DNA of 64,000 nt from JAEXZL01 sp049943125 (GCF_049943125.1 NZ_CP188040.1:248001-312000), one strand, 5' to 3'; positions 25,238 through 33,722 are shown, numbered from the stretch's first letter. Made by a program: numbers and translations. The notes: generated from the sequence alone by a model not told the origin.

Positions 25238-26314
25238 ATGCAAAATAATGCAATAGTATATTGTGAGGGATTGTTTGGCGAGAGTGATGGAAAAGTAGCC
25301 AATGGTTTGGTAAGGTTTTCAGAAAAGTATAAAATACTTGGAATAATCGATAGTACAAAGGCCGGATTAGATGCTGGTGAATATCTCGATGGTGTAAAAA
25401 ATTACATACCTATATACAAAGATATACAAGATGCTTTAGTAAACATAAAAGAAGCTCCTAAATACTTTATTATTGGAGCTGCTCTTGCAGAAAGCTATAT
25501 TCCAGATAATTTCATGAAAGCCATAAAAGAAGCTATGACTGCAGGCATGTCAATAGTAAATGGTCTACCTATATATCTAACAGATAATGATAGCTTAAAC
25601 AACTTAGCCCTAGAGTCAGAGGTTGCTATCTATGACATCCGAAAACCTAAGCCTGTGACAGAGCTTAAGCTTTTTTCAGGAGCTATTGAGAAGGTTACCT
25701 GCCCAGTAGTAGCTGTGCTTGGCTTAGACTGTGCCATAGGCAAAAGAACCACCTGTATGGAGTTAGTTAATAGTCTAAAAGCTCAGGGCTTAAAAGCAGC
25801 CTTTGTTGCCACAGGACAAACTGGTATACTTCAAGGTGCTAAATATGGAGTTCCTATAGATGTGATAAATTCCCAGTATGTAGTGGGTGAAATTGAAGCT
25901 TCAGTAGTAGAGGCTTTCGAAACTGAAAACCCTGATATTATATTAATTGAAGGGCAGAGCTCTGTTAGTCACGAAGCCTATCTTTCTTCCTATGGTATAA
26001 TAAAAGGAGGAAGGCCTGATGCCTTTATTCTTCAATATGCACCAAAAAGAAAACAAAGGGTAGACTTTGAATTTATTGATGTTCCTACTACAAAAAGTGA
26101 GATTGAGCTTATTGAATTTTTATCTAAAAAACCAGTAATTGCTCTTACTATTAATCATGAGAATATGCTTCCTACAGAGGTAGCTTCAGAAATAAAGAAA
26201 GCAGAGCTAAAGCATAAGCTTCCTGTAGAGGATGTACTTTTAAATAGTCCTAAGAAGATAACAAACACTATTATAAAAACCTTTAATCTAAATAAAAAGC
26301 TTTCGGCAGTATAA
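25238..26314 (+). CDS. DUF1611 family protein (DgcN-like)
   Basis: The 358-residue protein has an N-terminal Rossmann-like half and a C-terminal P-loop NTPase-like half with GLDCAIGKRTT (residues 162-172). It also has GQTGILQG and EGQSSVSHEAY. These match DUF1611, whose characterised member DgcN acts on D-glutamate by N-acylation together with the epimerase-like DgcA. No dgcA partner is visible. The ornithine-racemase-like gene about 3 kb away on the other strand hints at D-amino-acid metabolism but is not in the same operon. GGGAGG lies before the ATG. The exact reaction is uncertain. Confidence 0.75.
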   Translation: MQNNAIVYCEGLFGESDGKVANGLVRFSEKYKILGIIDSTKAGLDAGEYLDGVKNYIPIYKDIQDALVNIKEAPKYFIIGAALAESYIPDNFMKAIKEAMTAGMSIVNGLPIYLTDNDSLNNLALESEVAIYDIRKPKPVTELKLFSGAIEKVTCPVVAVLGLDCAIGKRTTCMELVNSLKAQGLKAAFVATGQTGILQGAKYGVPIDVINSQYVVGEIEASVVEAFETENPDIILIEGQSSVSHEAYLSSYGIIKGGRPDAFILQYAPKRKQRVDFEFIDVPTTKSEIELIEFLSKKPVIALTINHENMLPTEVASEIKKAELKHKLPVEDVLLNSPKKITNTIIKTFNLNKKLSAV

Positions 26315-26371
26315 TCAATGTATAAGAAGTACGCATTTCTATGAAGGATTTTAGAATAATTTATTATAAAT

Positions 26372-26416
26372 AAGAGGACTAGATTATAAAAAATTTTATA
26401 CTGAGTCCTCTTTTTA
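26372..26416. terminator. Bidirectional terminator between DUF1611 gene and pyrE
   Basis: AAGAGGACT (26372-26380) pairs with AGTCCTCTT (26404-26412), with additional A/T pairing inside and T residues to 26416. It serves the two convergent transcripts. Confidence 0.8.
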
Positions 26417-26449
26417 TACTTTATATTTTCTCAAACTCTATAGCTCAAG

Positions 26450-27022
26450 TTATTTTTTTAGCTCCCTGCTTCCAGGCTTGATGTAGGGGATTCCCTCTCT
26501 GCATAAAGGACAATCCTCTTCTAAGTAGCTTGAAATCTCAAGCTTTACAGCACTATATACTGGCAGAGGTGAGCTTCCCGTGCTTCTATCAACAATACAA
26601 CCTATTCCAACCACCTGTGCCCCAAAGCTTTCTATTACCTTAGCTGTTTCTAGGGAGGACTTTCCTGTGGTCACTACATCCTCAGCTATCAGTACTCTTT
26701 GTCCCTTTTTAATCTCAAAGCCTCTTCTTAGAGCCATTTCACCGTTAACTCTCTCTGTAAATAAAGCTGCTTTTCCTGTCTGCCTTCCCAGCTCATAAGC
26801 CACAATTATACCTCCCATGGCAGGGCCTACAACTAAATCAAAGGGCACACCCTTTAAGTTTTCCTTTAAAATAGCTATTACCCTTTCAGCCTGATCAGGA
26901 TACTGCAGAAGTCTTGCACATTGGCAGTATCTATCACTGTGCCTTCCTGAGGAAAGGAGAAAGTGCCCCTCTAATAAAGCTCCACAGGCTTTTAAAATAT
27001 CTATAACATTGCTTTCTACCAT
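26450..27022 (-). CDS. pyrE: Orotate phosphoribosyltransferase
   Basis: This enzyme converts orotate and PRPP into OMP, step 5 of pyrimidine synthesis. It has 190 residues. The PRPP-binding motif VLIAEDVVTTGKS lies near residue 115, and FLLSSGRHSDRYCQCARLL at the N-terminus is typical of the PyrE subgroup in Clostridia (core SSGRHSDRY). The ATG at 27022 is used because GGAGG lies 8 bases before it. It is the last gene of the operon, separated from pyrD by about 80 bases that contain a direct repeat. Confidence 0.96.
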   Translation of the reverse strand: MVESNVIDILKACGALLEGHFLLSSGRHSDRYCQCARLLQYPDQAERVIAILKENLKGVPFDLVVGPAMGGIIVAYELGRQTGKAALFTERVNGEMALRRGFEIKKGQRVLIAEDVVTTGKSSLETAKVIESFGAQVVGIGCIVDRSTGSSPLPVYSAVKLEISSYLEEDCPLCREGIPYIKPGSRELKK

Positions 27023-27046
27023 CAAATATCCCTCCAAATAATTGTT

Positions 27047-27100
27047 TTATTCATATATAAGCTTGAGCAAAATAATCAATTTATTCTTATATAAGCTTGA
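27047..27100 (-). repeat. Pair of 20-bp direct repeats in the pyrD-pyrE gap
   Basis: Copies at 27047-27066 and 27081-27100 differ at one position. On the minus strand each reads approximately TCAAGCTTATATAAGAATAA. They lie between the pyrD stop and the pyrE ribosome binding site. Function unknown; a local duplication is the simplest reading. Confidence 0.6.
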
Positions 27101-27104
27101 TCAG

Positions 27105-28004
27105 CTATAAAATGCAGCCCCTTATTTCCTCCAGGCTCTTTATTCTTTCTCTTTCCATAAAGCTTTTAATCCCCTCTATTATGTCTATACAGGCATAGGG
27201 GTTCATAAAGTTAGCAGTGCCTACCTGTACTGCCGTAGCCCCTGCCATAATAAATTCAACAGCATCCTGCCAGGTAGTAATACCTCCCATACCGATTACC
27301 GGTACATCTACATTTTTAACTACCTCATATACCATTCTTAAGGCTATGGGCTTAATAGCTGGCCCCGATAAGCCTGCAGTGACGTTATTAAATACTGGCT
27401 TTCTCTTGGTTATGTCAATGGCCATGGCATTAAAGGTATTAACAAGGGATAATCCATCAGCTCCTGCTGCGCAGCACCTTTCTGACATTGCCACTATATT
27501 TTCAGCATTGGGTGATAGCTTTACTATAAGAGGCTTCTTACAAACTCCTTTAACCTGCCTAACAACCTCATAAGCCACCTCTTCTTTTATTCCAAAGGCC
27601 ATTCCTCCCTGCTTAACATTTGGGCAGGATATGTTAAGCTCCAGCATCTGAATATCTGCACCGCTGAGAAGCTCTGCTCCCCTGACATAATCCTCTAAGG
27701 TTCCCCCGCCCATATTTGCGATTATTGCTGTAGAAAGCTTTTTCATATTCTCTAATTCGTGAGTGATAAAATGTTCTACACCTGGATTCTGAAGTCCTAT
27801 ACTATTTAAAAGCCCTGACTTAGTTTCATAAATTCGTATCCCTTCATTTCCTTCCTTTTTATTTATCGTAAGCCCTTTGCAGCTTATCCCGCCTAGCTCA
27901 GAAGGATTATAAAAGCTCCTAAACTCTTCTCCGAAGCCATAGGTTCCTGAAGCCGCAATTACCGGATTTTTAAGCTTAACACCACAGACAGTTACCTCAA
28001 GCAT
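27105..28004 (-). CDS. pyrD: Dihydroorotate dehydrogenase, catalytic subunit (type 1B)
   Basis: PyrD is an FMN enzyme that oxidises dihydroorotate to orotate. With PyrK it forms the NAD+-linked class 1B complex. At 299 residues it has the usual length. Visible are AASGTYGFGEEF, the catalytic-loop region LELNISCPNVKQGG with Cys at the class 1 position, IGMGGITTWQDAVEFIMAGATAVQVGTA near 240 (core GGITTWQDA). AGGAG stands 8 bases before the ATG and overlaps the end of pyrK. Confidence 0.97.
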   Translation of the reverse strand: MLEVTVCGVKLKNPVIAASGTYGFGEEFRSFYNPSELGGISCKGLTINKKEGNEGIRIYETKSGLLNSIGLQNPGVEHFITHELENMKKLSTAIIANMGGGTLEDYVRGAELLSGADIQMLELNISCPNVKQGGMAFGIKEEVAYEVVRQVKGVCKKPLIVKLSPNAENIVAMSERCCAAGADGLSLVNTFNAMAIDITKRKPVFNNVTAGLSGPAIKPIALRMVYEVVKNVDVPVIGMGGITTWQDAVEFIMAGATAVQVGTANFMNPYACIDIIEGIKSFMERERIKSLEEIRGCIL

Positions 28005-28008
28005 ATCT

Positions 28009-28770
28009 TCAACTCCTACTATCTAATATTAAATCTTCTCCCTTAAATACGGGGCCATCAACACAGCTTCTTTTATTTCCCATGTTGGTTTTGCAGGTGC
28101 ATCCGAAGCAGGCTCCTAGACCGCAAGCCATTCTTTTTTCAGTAGATATTAAGCTTCTCACCTTTAATTCCCTACAAAGGTTCACCACCTTATTCATCAT
28201 CACTTCAGGTCCACAGCATAAAACCGTATCATAAGAAGCCAAATCTAATCCATCGGTTACATATCCTCTTCTTCCACTGCTCCCATCCTCTGTGGTTATG
28301 GTAAGCTTTTGGACATTTTTTTCAATATTTGATAGACCATAAACTTCTTTTCTGAAGCCTGCATAAACCTCAATAGAAGTAACCTTTTTATTTTCCTTAA
28401 GCTTATAAACCACCTCTTCAAAGGGTGCAATACCTATGCCTCCAGCTACTATAGCTATTTTCCCTTGAAGCTCCTCTACGGGAAAGCCATTGCCTAAGGG
28501 TCCCATAACCCTTAGCTCTTCTCCAGGAGAAAGCTTCCTTATAAGCTCTGTCCCTCTACCCACTAGCTGATATAAAAAATAATATTCATCGCCTATTACT
28601 CTGTGGAGGCTGATTGGCCTTGAAAGGAGTGGTTCCTCCTCCCAGGCTCTCACCATAAAAAACTGTCCTGGAGCAGCATTGAAGCTTCCTTTAACACATA
28701 TTTTGAAAACTCCTTCTGCAATCTCCTTATTCTCAATAACCCTGCAGGATTGATAGCTCGCCTTTCCCAT
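28009..28770 (-). CDS. pyrK: Dihydroorotate dehydrogenase electron-transfer subunit
   Basis: PyrK carries FAD and a [2Fe-2S] cluster and passes electrons from PyrD to NAD+. It has 253 residues. The FAD motif LSRPISLHR lies near residue 50, the NAD-binding region VAGGIGIAPFEEV near 105. The cluster cysteines are in MACGLGACFGCTC and the following CVDGPVF near the C-terminus. It sits directly upstream of pyrD. Confidence 0.96.
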   Translation of the reverse strand: MGKASYQSCRVIENKEIAEGVFKICVKGSFNAAPGQFFMVRAWEEEPLLSRPISLHRVIGDEYYFLYQLVGRGTELIRKLSPGEELRVMGPLGNGFPVEELQGKIAIVAGGIGIAPFEEVVYKLKENKKVTSIEVYAGFRKEVYGLSNIEKNVQKLTITTEDGSSGRRGYVTDGLDLASYDTVLCCGPEVMMNKVVNLCRELKVRSLISTEKRMACGLGACFGCTCKTNMGNKRSCVDGPVFKGEDLILDSRS

Positions 28771-28792
28771 GTTAACACCTCCAGATAATAAT

Positions 28793-29653
28793 CTATAGCC
28801 TGCTTAATATTTCATCCCTCATTCTTATAGCCTCTTCCCTTGCACATTCCTCAAAAGTCTTGCCACCTTCAGGATTATCCTTATAGGCTAATAAAATTTT
28901 TCTTGAGGAATTTACTACTCCTCCATTTCCATCTCTTAAATATAAAGCCACATCTTCAGCTTTACCCCCTTGAGCTCCATAGCCCGGTATAAGGAAAAAC
29001 ATATTATCTAGCTCATCTCTAAGCTTCTTTCCTTCTTCTCTGTGGGTACAGCCCACAACTCCCCCTATAGGACCATAGCCACAGCTTCCTTTTAGAGATT
29101 CATTAAGCACATTTACCTTTGCCCCTACAGCCTCATATACTCTTCTTCCCTCTTTATCTTCAATATACTGTATATCCTTTGCTCCAGGATTTGAAGTTCT
29201 GATGAGTATAAAGGCTCCCTTGTTTTTATTTTTGAAATAAGGAAGGAAGGGCTCTAAGGTGTCCAGACCCATATAGGGATTTAAGGTGATGAAATCGCAC
29301 TGAAAATCCCCTTCAAAATGAGCTTTTGCATACATTTCTGCTGTTTTAGCTATATCTCCCCTTTTTACATCCCCTATAAGAATAACATCCTTTTCTCTAA
29401 TATAGTCTAAAGTTCTTTTATAGGCACTGAGCCCCTGGAGGCCTAAGGCTTCATAGTAAGCTATCTGTACCTTATAGGTCGCAACTACATCCCAGGTAGC
29501 ATCGATGATTCTCTTATTAAAGGCTACTAGCGCCTCTTCCATGGAGGTGTATTTATTGAAAAAGTCCTCTGGAATATAAGATATATCCGTATCTAACCCT
29601 AAGGTTACATGTCCTCTCTTCTGCACTCTTTCATATAGCTTATCAATTATCAC
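28793..29653 (-). CDS. pyrF: Orotidine 5'-phosphate decarboxylase
   Basis: PyrF converts OMP to UMP. It has about 286 residues and belongs to the longer PyrF group (type 2). Motifs are GLDTDISYIP at the N-terminus and LIGDVKRGDIAKTAEMYA, which holds the catalytic Asp-Lys pair. FFLIPGYGAQGG lies toward the C-terminus. The second GTG (29653) is preferred, since the first lies one base from the Shine-Dalgarno sequence. The gene start overlaps the 3' end of pyrC. Confidence 0.95.
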   Translation of the reverse strand: MIIDKLYERVQKRGHVTLGLDTDISYIPEDFFNKYTSMEEALVAFNKRIIDATWDVVATYKVQIAYYEALGLQGLSAYKRTLDYIREKDVILIGDVKRGDIAKTAEMYAKAHFEGDFQCDFITLNPYMGLDTLEPFLPYFKNKNKGAFILIRTSNPGAKDIQYIEDKEGRRVYEAVGAKVNVLNESLKGSCGYGPIGGVVGCTHREEGKKLRDELDNMFFLIPGYGAQGGKAEDVALYLRDGNGGVVNSSRKILLAYKDNPEGGKTFEECAREEAIRMRDEILSRL

Positions 29654-30851
29654 TGCAGCCACTCTCCCTTGAATATACTATCCTGCCTTCTTTTATAGTC
29701 TTAAGTATTTCCCCATACACCTTATAGCCTTTAAATGGGGTATTCTTACCCTTAGAATAAAAGCCTTCTGGATTGATTGTATACTCCTTATCTAAATCTA
29801 CTAGAACTAAATCCCCGTGAAAGCCCAGTGCAACTCTGCCTTTTTGAAACCCTACTATTTCAGCTGGCCTTTTAGATAGTAGCTCTGATAATCTGTTTAG
29901 AGTAATATGTCCACCTTTAACAAGCTCTGTATAGCACAGGGAAAAAGCAGTTTCTAACCCTGTAAGCCCCGGTGCTCCTTGTTCCTTATCTTCTCTTGTG
30001 TGAGGGGCGTGATCCGTTGCTATTGCGTCCACATAGCCATCCTTTATGGCTTTTATGATAGCTTGCCTATCTTCTTCCTCTCTTATTGGAGGGTTTACTC
30101 TATAATCATTTACTTCCTTATTTAGAACCAGGTGATGAGGAGTTACCTCAAAGGTTATTCCGCTTCCTCTCCTTTTACTTTCTATACAGTACTCAATGGC
30201 TTCCTTGGTGCTCACATGGGCCAGATGAAGCTTGCAGCCGGTAAACTCCGCCAGGGCTATGTTCCTCCAGGTCATAAAATTTTCAGCAAGTCTCATATCT
30301 ACGCTGGAGAGGCTGTGGTCTTCACAATGACACATAACAGTGATATTCTTTTTCTTTGCCTTTGCCATGGCATCCAGCATCACCTTAGAATCCATTACTT
30401 CCTTCCCATCCTCCGTAATAATTCTTACGGCAGAGGTGATTTCATCGAGATGGTCTAAGGATTCTCCATCAAAGCCTTGAGTTATTGATACACACTGATG
30501 AACATCTATAAGTGTGTATTTTTTTGCTTTTTCTAGAACATAGTTCACCGTTTCCATGGAGCTAACCACAGGCTTTGTATTTGCCATCAAGTTAACTGCT
30601 GTAAAGCCACCCCTTACTGCAGCCCTGCTTCCTGTTAGAATATCCTCCTTATAAGTAAAGCCAGGATCTCTAAAATGTACATGAGTGTCTATGAAGGAAG
30701 GCATCAAAGTTTTCCCTTCGGCATCTAAGACCTTACAATCCTTAGTGAGGGAATAGCCAATTTCTTTTATAATTCCATCTTCTATATAAATATCTCCCGT
30801 AAAGCTTTGAGAGTAGTCCACAATTTTTGCATTTTTGATAAGTAAATTCAT
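29643..30851 (-). CDS. pyrC: Dihydroorotase
   Basis: This zinc amidohydrolase cyclises carbamoyl-aspartate to dihydroorotate. It has about 402 residues. Metal ligands are visible in DTHVHFRDPG (about residue 56) and in the downstream CHCEDH and HLAHVST motifs, followed by ATDHAPH. It is the type I class with an amidohydrolase composite domain. The ATG at 30851 is chosen; the upstream GTG overlaps the ribosome binding site AAGGGGTG. Confidence 0.96.
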   Translation of the reverse strand: MNLLIKNAKIVDYSQSFTGDIYIEDGIIKEIGYSLTKDCKVLDAEGKTLMPSFIDTHVHFRDPGFTYKEDILTGSRAAVRGGFTAVNLMANTKPVVSSMETVNYVLEKAKKYTLIDVHQCVSITQGFDGESLDHLDEITSAVRIITEDGKEVMDSKVMLDAMAKAKKKNITVMCHCEDHSLSSVDMRLAENFMTWRNIALAEFTGCKLHLAHVSTKEAIEYCIESKRRGSGITFEVTPHHLVLNKEVNDYRVNPPIREEEDRQAIIKAIKDGYVDAIATDHAPHTREDKEQGAPGLTGLETAFSLCYTELVKGGHITLNRLSELLSKRPAEIVGFQKGRVALGFHGDLVLVDLDKEYTINPEGFYSKGKNTPFKGYKVYGEILKTIKEGRIVYSRESGCSDN

Positions 30852-30866
30852 ATCACTCACCCCTTT

Positions 30867-31292
30867 TTAAATATGCTCGTAAGAATTATCACAGTACTCG
30901 CATCGATATTCTCCTGTACTATCATCCACTAGGTAAAAGCGGTGAGTGATATTTGCTTCTGTGGAGCTGACGCAGCGTGGATTTTTACACTTAATAACAT
31001 CTTTAATTTTCGCAGGAAGCTTAAGCTTAGTCTTTTTTACTATATTCTCTTCTTCCACTACATTTATGGTTATGTTAGGATCAATAAAGCCTAACACTGT
31101 ATAATCTATCTTTATATTACTTTCCACCTTGATAATATCCTTTGTTCCCAGCTTGTTGCTGTTAGCATTCATAATAAGAGCAACTGTAAAATCCGCTTTA
31201 TCAAGTCCAAGATAATTAAAAAGCTTTATTCCTACTCCTGCTTTGATATGATCTATTACAATACCGTTTTTGATACTATTTATCTCTAACAT
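30867..31292 (-). CDS. pyrI: Aspartate carbamoyltransferase regulatory chain
   Basis: PyrI is the allosteric nucleotide-binding subunit of ATCase. It has 141 residues. The N-terminal allosteric domain includes GIVIDHIKAGVGIKLFNYLGL (core VIDHIKAG). The C-terminal zinc domain has the four ligands Cys102, Cys107, Cys131 and Cys134 (KCKNPRC and CEYC). It starts 2 bases after the pyrB stop. Bacillus lacks PyrI, whereas several clostridia have it, as here. Confidence 0.96.
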   Translation of the reverse strand: MLEINSIKNGIVIDHIKAGVGIKLFNYLGLDKADFTVALIMNANSNKLGTKDIIKVESNIKIDYTVLGFIDPNITINVVEEENIVKKTKLKLPAKIKDVIKCKNPRCVSSTEANITHRFYLVDDSTGEYRCEYCDNSYEHI

Positions 31293-31294
31293 TA

Positions 31295-32218
31295 TTATGC
31301 CACCCCCAAAAGCTTTGCTATCAAGGCCATCCTTGCATACATACCGTATTTAGCTTGTTTAAAGTAATAGGCTCTAGGATCTTTATCTATTTCATATGCA
31401 ATTTCGTTAACTCTGGGCAGGGGGTGAAGCACTATAATATCCTTTTTAGAATTTCTCAGCTTATTACCATCAAGGATGAAGCGATCCTTCAGTCTTATAT
31501 AGTCCTCTTCATTAAAGAACCTTTCCTTCTGAACCCTAGTCATGTAAAGTATATCTAATTCTTCTATGACATTTTCTATTTCTTCTACTTCCAAATATTC
31601 TATATTATTTTTTTCTAAGGATTCTTTAATCACATAGTCAGGAGCTCTAAGCTCTTTCGGTGATATTAAAATAAATTTATTATTGGGATATCTTGATAAG
31701 GCTTTTACAAGGGAATGAACGGTTCGACCAAATTTTAGGTCTCCACAAAGGCCTATCCTATGATTTGATAGGCTTCCCTTTGCCATTAGAATGGTTAAAA
31801 GATCTGTTAAGGTTTGAGTGGGATGCTGATGACCTCCGTCTCCAGCATTAATAACAGGAATTTCTGAGTGCATAGAAGCGACCCTAGGTGCTCCTTCTTT
31901 AGGATGTCTCATAACTGCTATATCAGCATAGCAGCCTATGGTTCTTATAGTGTCTGCAATGCTCTCTCCTTTTGATACTGAGCTAGAGTTTGGCTCTGAA
32001 AAGCCTATAACCCTTCCTCCTAATCTCAGCATAGCAGCTTCAAAGCTAAATCTTGTCCTAGTGCTTGGTTCATAAAACAAAGCAGCCAGAAGCTTGCCCT
32101 CACAAAGTCTATGGTACTTTTCAGGAGCTTCCATAATCTCCTTGGCGAGGTCAAATATTTCTTGGATTTCGTCTTTAGTAAAATCCATCGGATCAATAAG
32201 GTGTCTTCCTTTTAACAT
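31295..32218 (-). CDS. pyrB: Aspartate carbamoyltransferase catalytic chain
   Basis: PyrB joins carbamoyl phosphate and aspartate, the committed step of pyrimidine synthesis. It has 307 residues. The carbamoyl-phosphate motif is YEPSTRTRFSFEAAM (about residue 50), with HPTQTLTD and HPLPRVNEI further on. It is the first gene of the operon and begins after a PyrR-type attenuator. GGAGG is 6 bases before the ATG. Confidence 0.98.
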   Translation of the reverse strand: MLKGRHLIDPMDFTKDEIQEIFDLAKEIMEAPEKYHRLCEGKLLAALFYEPSTRTRFSFEAAMLRLGGRVIGFSEPNSSSVSKGESIADTIRTIGCYADIAVMRHPKEGAPRVASMHSEIPVINAGDGGHQHPTQTLTDLLTILMAKGSLSNHRIGLCGDLKFGRTVHSLVKALSRYPNNKFILISPKELRAPDYVIKESLEKNNIEYLEVEEIENVIEELDILYMTRVQKERFFNEEDYIRLKDRFILDGNKLRNSKKDIIVLHPLPRVNEIAYEIDKDPRAYYFKQAKYGMYARMALIAKLLGVA

Positions 32219-32272
32219 AATAGTCCTCCTTCTTAGTCTCTCAGTACTAGATTAAAGGTGATTTTTACATAT

Positions 32273-32299
32273 AAAAAACGCCTTCCTAAAGGAAGGCGT
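32273..32299 (-). terminator. Attenuator terminator of the pyr operon
   Basis: On the minus strand a perfect 9-bp stem ACGCCTTCC/GGAAGGCGT with a TTTA loop is followed by six T residues. It lies 55 bases before pyrB. The upstream arm can alternatively pair with AAAGGAACGCGT just downstream of the PyrR hairpin (11 of 12 positions), forming an antiterminator. Confidence 0.88.
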
Positions 32300-32339
32300 A
32301 ATTATCCTGATAAGCTTAATTATAAATTATCTACGCGTT

Positions 32340-32368
32340 CCTTTAAACCTCACAGGGTTTATTAAAGG
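32340..32368 (-). promoter_or_regulatory. PyrR-binding anti-antiterminator hairpin
   Basis: The minus strand folds as CCTTTA..AACC, loop CTGTGA, GGTT..TAAAGG with a 3-base bulge. The loop region AACCCTGTGAGGTT matches the PyrR binding consensus ARUCCNGNGAGGYU at 13 of 14 positions. When PyrR with UMP stabilises it, the antiterminator cannot form and transcription stops. The pyrR gene is not in this window. Confidence 0.85.
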
Positions 32369-32378
32369 TATTTTCTTA

Positions 32379-32407
32379 ATATTATCATAGATCATATTTC
32401 AAGTCAA
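32379..32407 (-). promoter_or_regulatory. Promoter of the pyr operon
   Basis: TTGACT (32407-32402), a 17-base spacer and TAATAT (32384-32379) on the minus strand, just upstream of the PyrR hairpin. Confidence 0.8.
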
Positions 32408-32427
32408 CAAAGGTCAGACCTGTATGC

Positions 32428-32571
32428 CTATTTCTTTTCCCAGGCTATAAGAACAATATCTTTTCCCGTTTCGCTTTTAAACTTATGTTCTAGGTCAGTT
32501 AGCCTTTCTTTATCCTTATTATCAATATTTGCTATCTCAAAACCTTCTTTATTTGAGTATCCAGTGGCCAT
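32428..32571 (-). CDS. Small hypothetical protein, 47 residues
   Basis: A short minus-strand frame starts at ATG 32571 with GGAGG 7 bases upstream and ends at TAG 32428. It encodes a 47-residue soluble, charged protein that begins MATGYSNKEGFEIANIDNK and ends DIVLIAWEKK. No domain is recognised. The strong ribosome binding site and its position directly upstream of the pyr promoter suggest a real gene. I cannot assign a function. Confidence 0.65.
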   Translation of the reverse strand: MATGYSNKEGFEIANIDNKDKERLTDLEHKFKSETGKDIVLIAWEKK

Positions 32572-32771
32572 AGCAATCCCTCCTTCTCCTTTTAGTTTCT
32601 ACTAATCAGAGGTTATTATACTTTACAAATATATTCTTCATAGTTGCTTTATTCACTCATAAAATATAATTTTCACAAAATTATTTTTATTTATAAAAAA
32701 GCTATTTACTTTATCAAATTAACGTGTTACTATAATAACGTGATATTAATAATTGAGAAGGAGCATATGAT

Positions 32772-33578
32772 ATGAAAAAGATAATAATTACAGCAATCTC
32801 TATGATAACTACTCTGACATTATTAGCAGGTTGCTCAGGAAACAGTGATAAAAATAATGGACAGGACTCTGAAAAAAACACTTTGACCGTAGGCTTTGAT
32901 CAAAATTTTCCACCCTATGGTTATGTTGGTGACGATGGAGAATTTACAGGCTTTGATATAGACTTAGCCAAAGAAGCTGCAAAAAGAATGGATCTAGAGC
33001 TTACGCTTCAGCCAATCGATTGGGATTCAAAGGATTTAGAGCTTTCCTCAAAGGCAATAGATTGCATCTGGAATGGCTTTACTATCAATGGCCGTGAGGA
33101 CGATTATACTTGGACAGTCCCATATATGGACAACAGCCAGGTTTTTGTAGTTAAGACTTCTTCCAATATAACCACCTTTGATGACCTAAAAGGAAAGATA
33201 GTTACTGCTCAGGCAGACTCTGCAGCGCTTCACGCTTTAGAAGAAGATGATTACAAAGAGTTGACCGCTTCTTTTAAGGAATTAGTGACTAGAGCGGATT
33301 ATAACACAGCATTTATGGAGTTGGAGGCTGGATCAATAGATGCCATAGCTATGGATATAGGTGTTGCTAAGTATCAGATAGAAGGAAAAGAAGATGAATA
33401 TATAATTTTAGAAGAGCCTATAGTAGAAGAACAATATGGAGTAGGCTTCCTCCTTGGTAATACAGAGCTGAGAGACAAGGTACAAGCTACTCTCGAAGAA
33501 ATGGTAGAGGATGGTACCTTCAGCAAAATCTCCAATGACTGGTTTGGCTACGATGTTGGTATTATAGGAAAACAATAA
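32772..33578 (+). CDS. Amino-acid ABC transporter substrate-binding lipoprotein
   Basis: A 268-residue SBP family 3 receptor. The signal peptide has lipobox LAGC (Cys21). The core includes FDQNFPPYGYVGDDGEFTGFDIDLAKEAAKR (core GFDIDLAKEA near residue 63) and DCIWNGFTINGREDDYTWT. It is related to cystine and polar-amino-acid receptors; the substrate cannot be assigned. AAGGAG stands 8 bases before the ATG. It heads the operon, and an imperfect terminator-like hairpin separates it from the permease gene, which would favour excess of the receptor. Confidence 0.92.
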   Translation: MKKIIITAISMITTLTLLAGCSGNSDKNNGQDSEKNTLTVGFDQNFPPYGYVGDDGEFTGFDIDLAKEAAKRMDLELTLQPIDWDSKDLELSSKAIDCIWNGFTINGREDDYTWTVPYMDNSQVFVVKTSSNITTFDDLKGKIVTAQADSAALHALEEDDYKELTASFKELVTRADYNTAFMELEAGSIDAIAMDIGVAKYQIEGKEDEYIILEEPIVEEQYGVGFLLGNTELRDKVQATLEEMVEDGTFSKISNDWFGYDVGIIGKQ

Positions 33579-33592
33579 GCTAAGGGTAAATA

Positions 33593-33634
33593 AAAGGTCT
33601 TCCGCTCCCTTTCTGGAGTGGAGGCTTTATTGCG
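33593..33634 (+). terminator. Leaky terminator-like hairpin inside the ABC operon
   Basis: CTTCC and CTCC pair with GGAG and GGAGG around a short loop, with a mismatch, followed by a T-rich stretch. It sits between the binding-protein and permease genes. Its imperfect stem suggests partial read-through. Confidence 0.5.
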
Positions 33635-33722
33635 TTTTATTATAACTTTAGTAACAATACTATACAAGCTAGTAATCGCCTATATAACTAGTATTATTAG
33701 TTCTTAAGAAAGGAGCAGCACA

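Noticed and set aside
27217..27573. Plus-strand 118-codon frame inside pyrD
   Set aside because: Antisense shadow of a well-conserved gene; no start signal.
30132..30458. Plus-strand 108-codon frame inside pyrC
   Set aside because: Antisense shadow of the dihydroorotase gene with no family resemblance.
32721..32742. Two AACGTG repeats before the second amino-acid binding protein
   Set aside because: Spacing of 16 bases and short length are not distinctive, and no convincing -35 is present around them.
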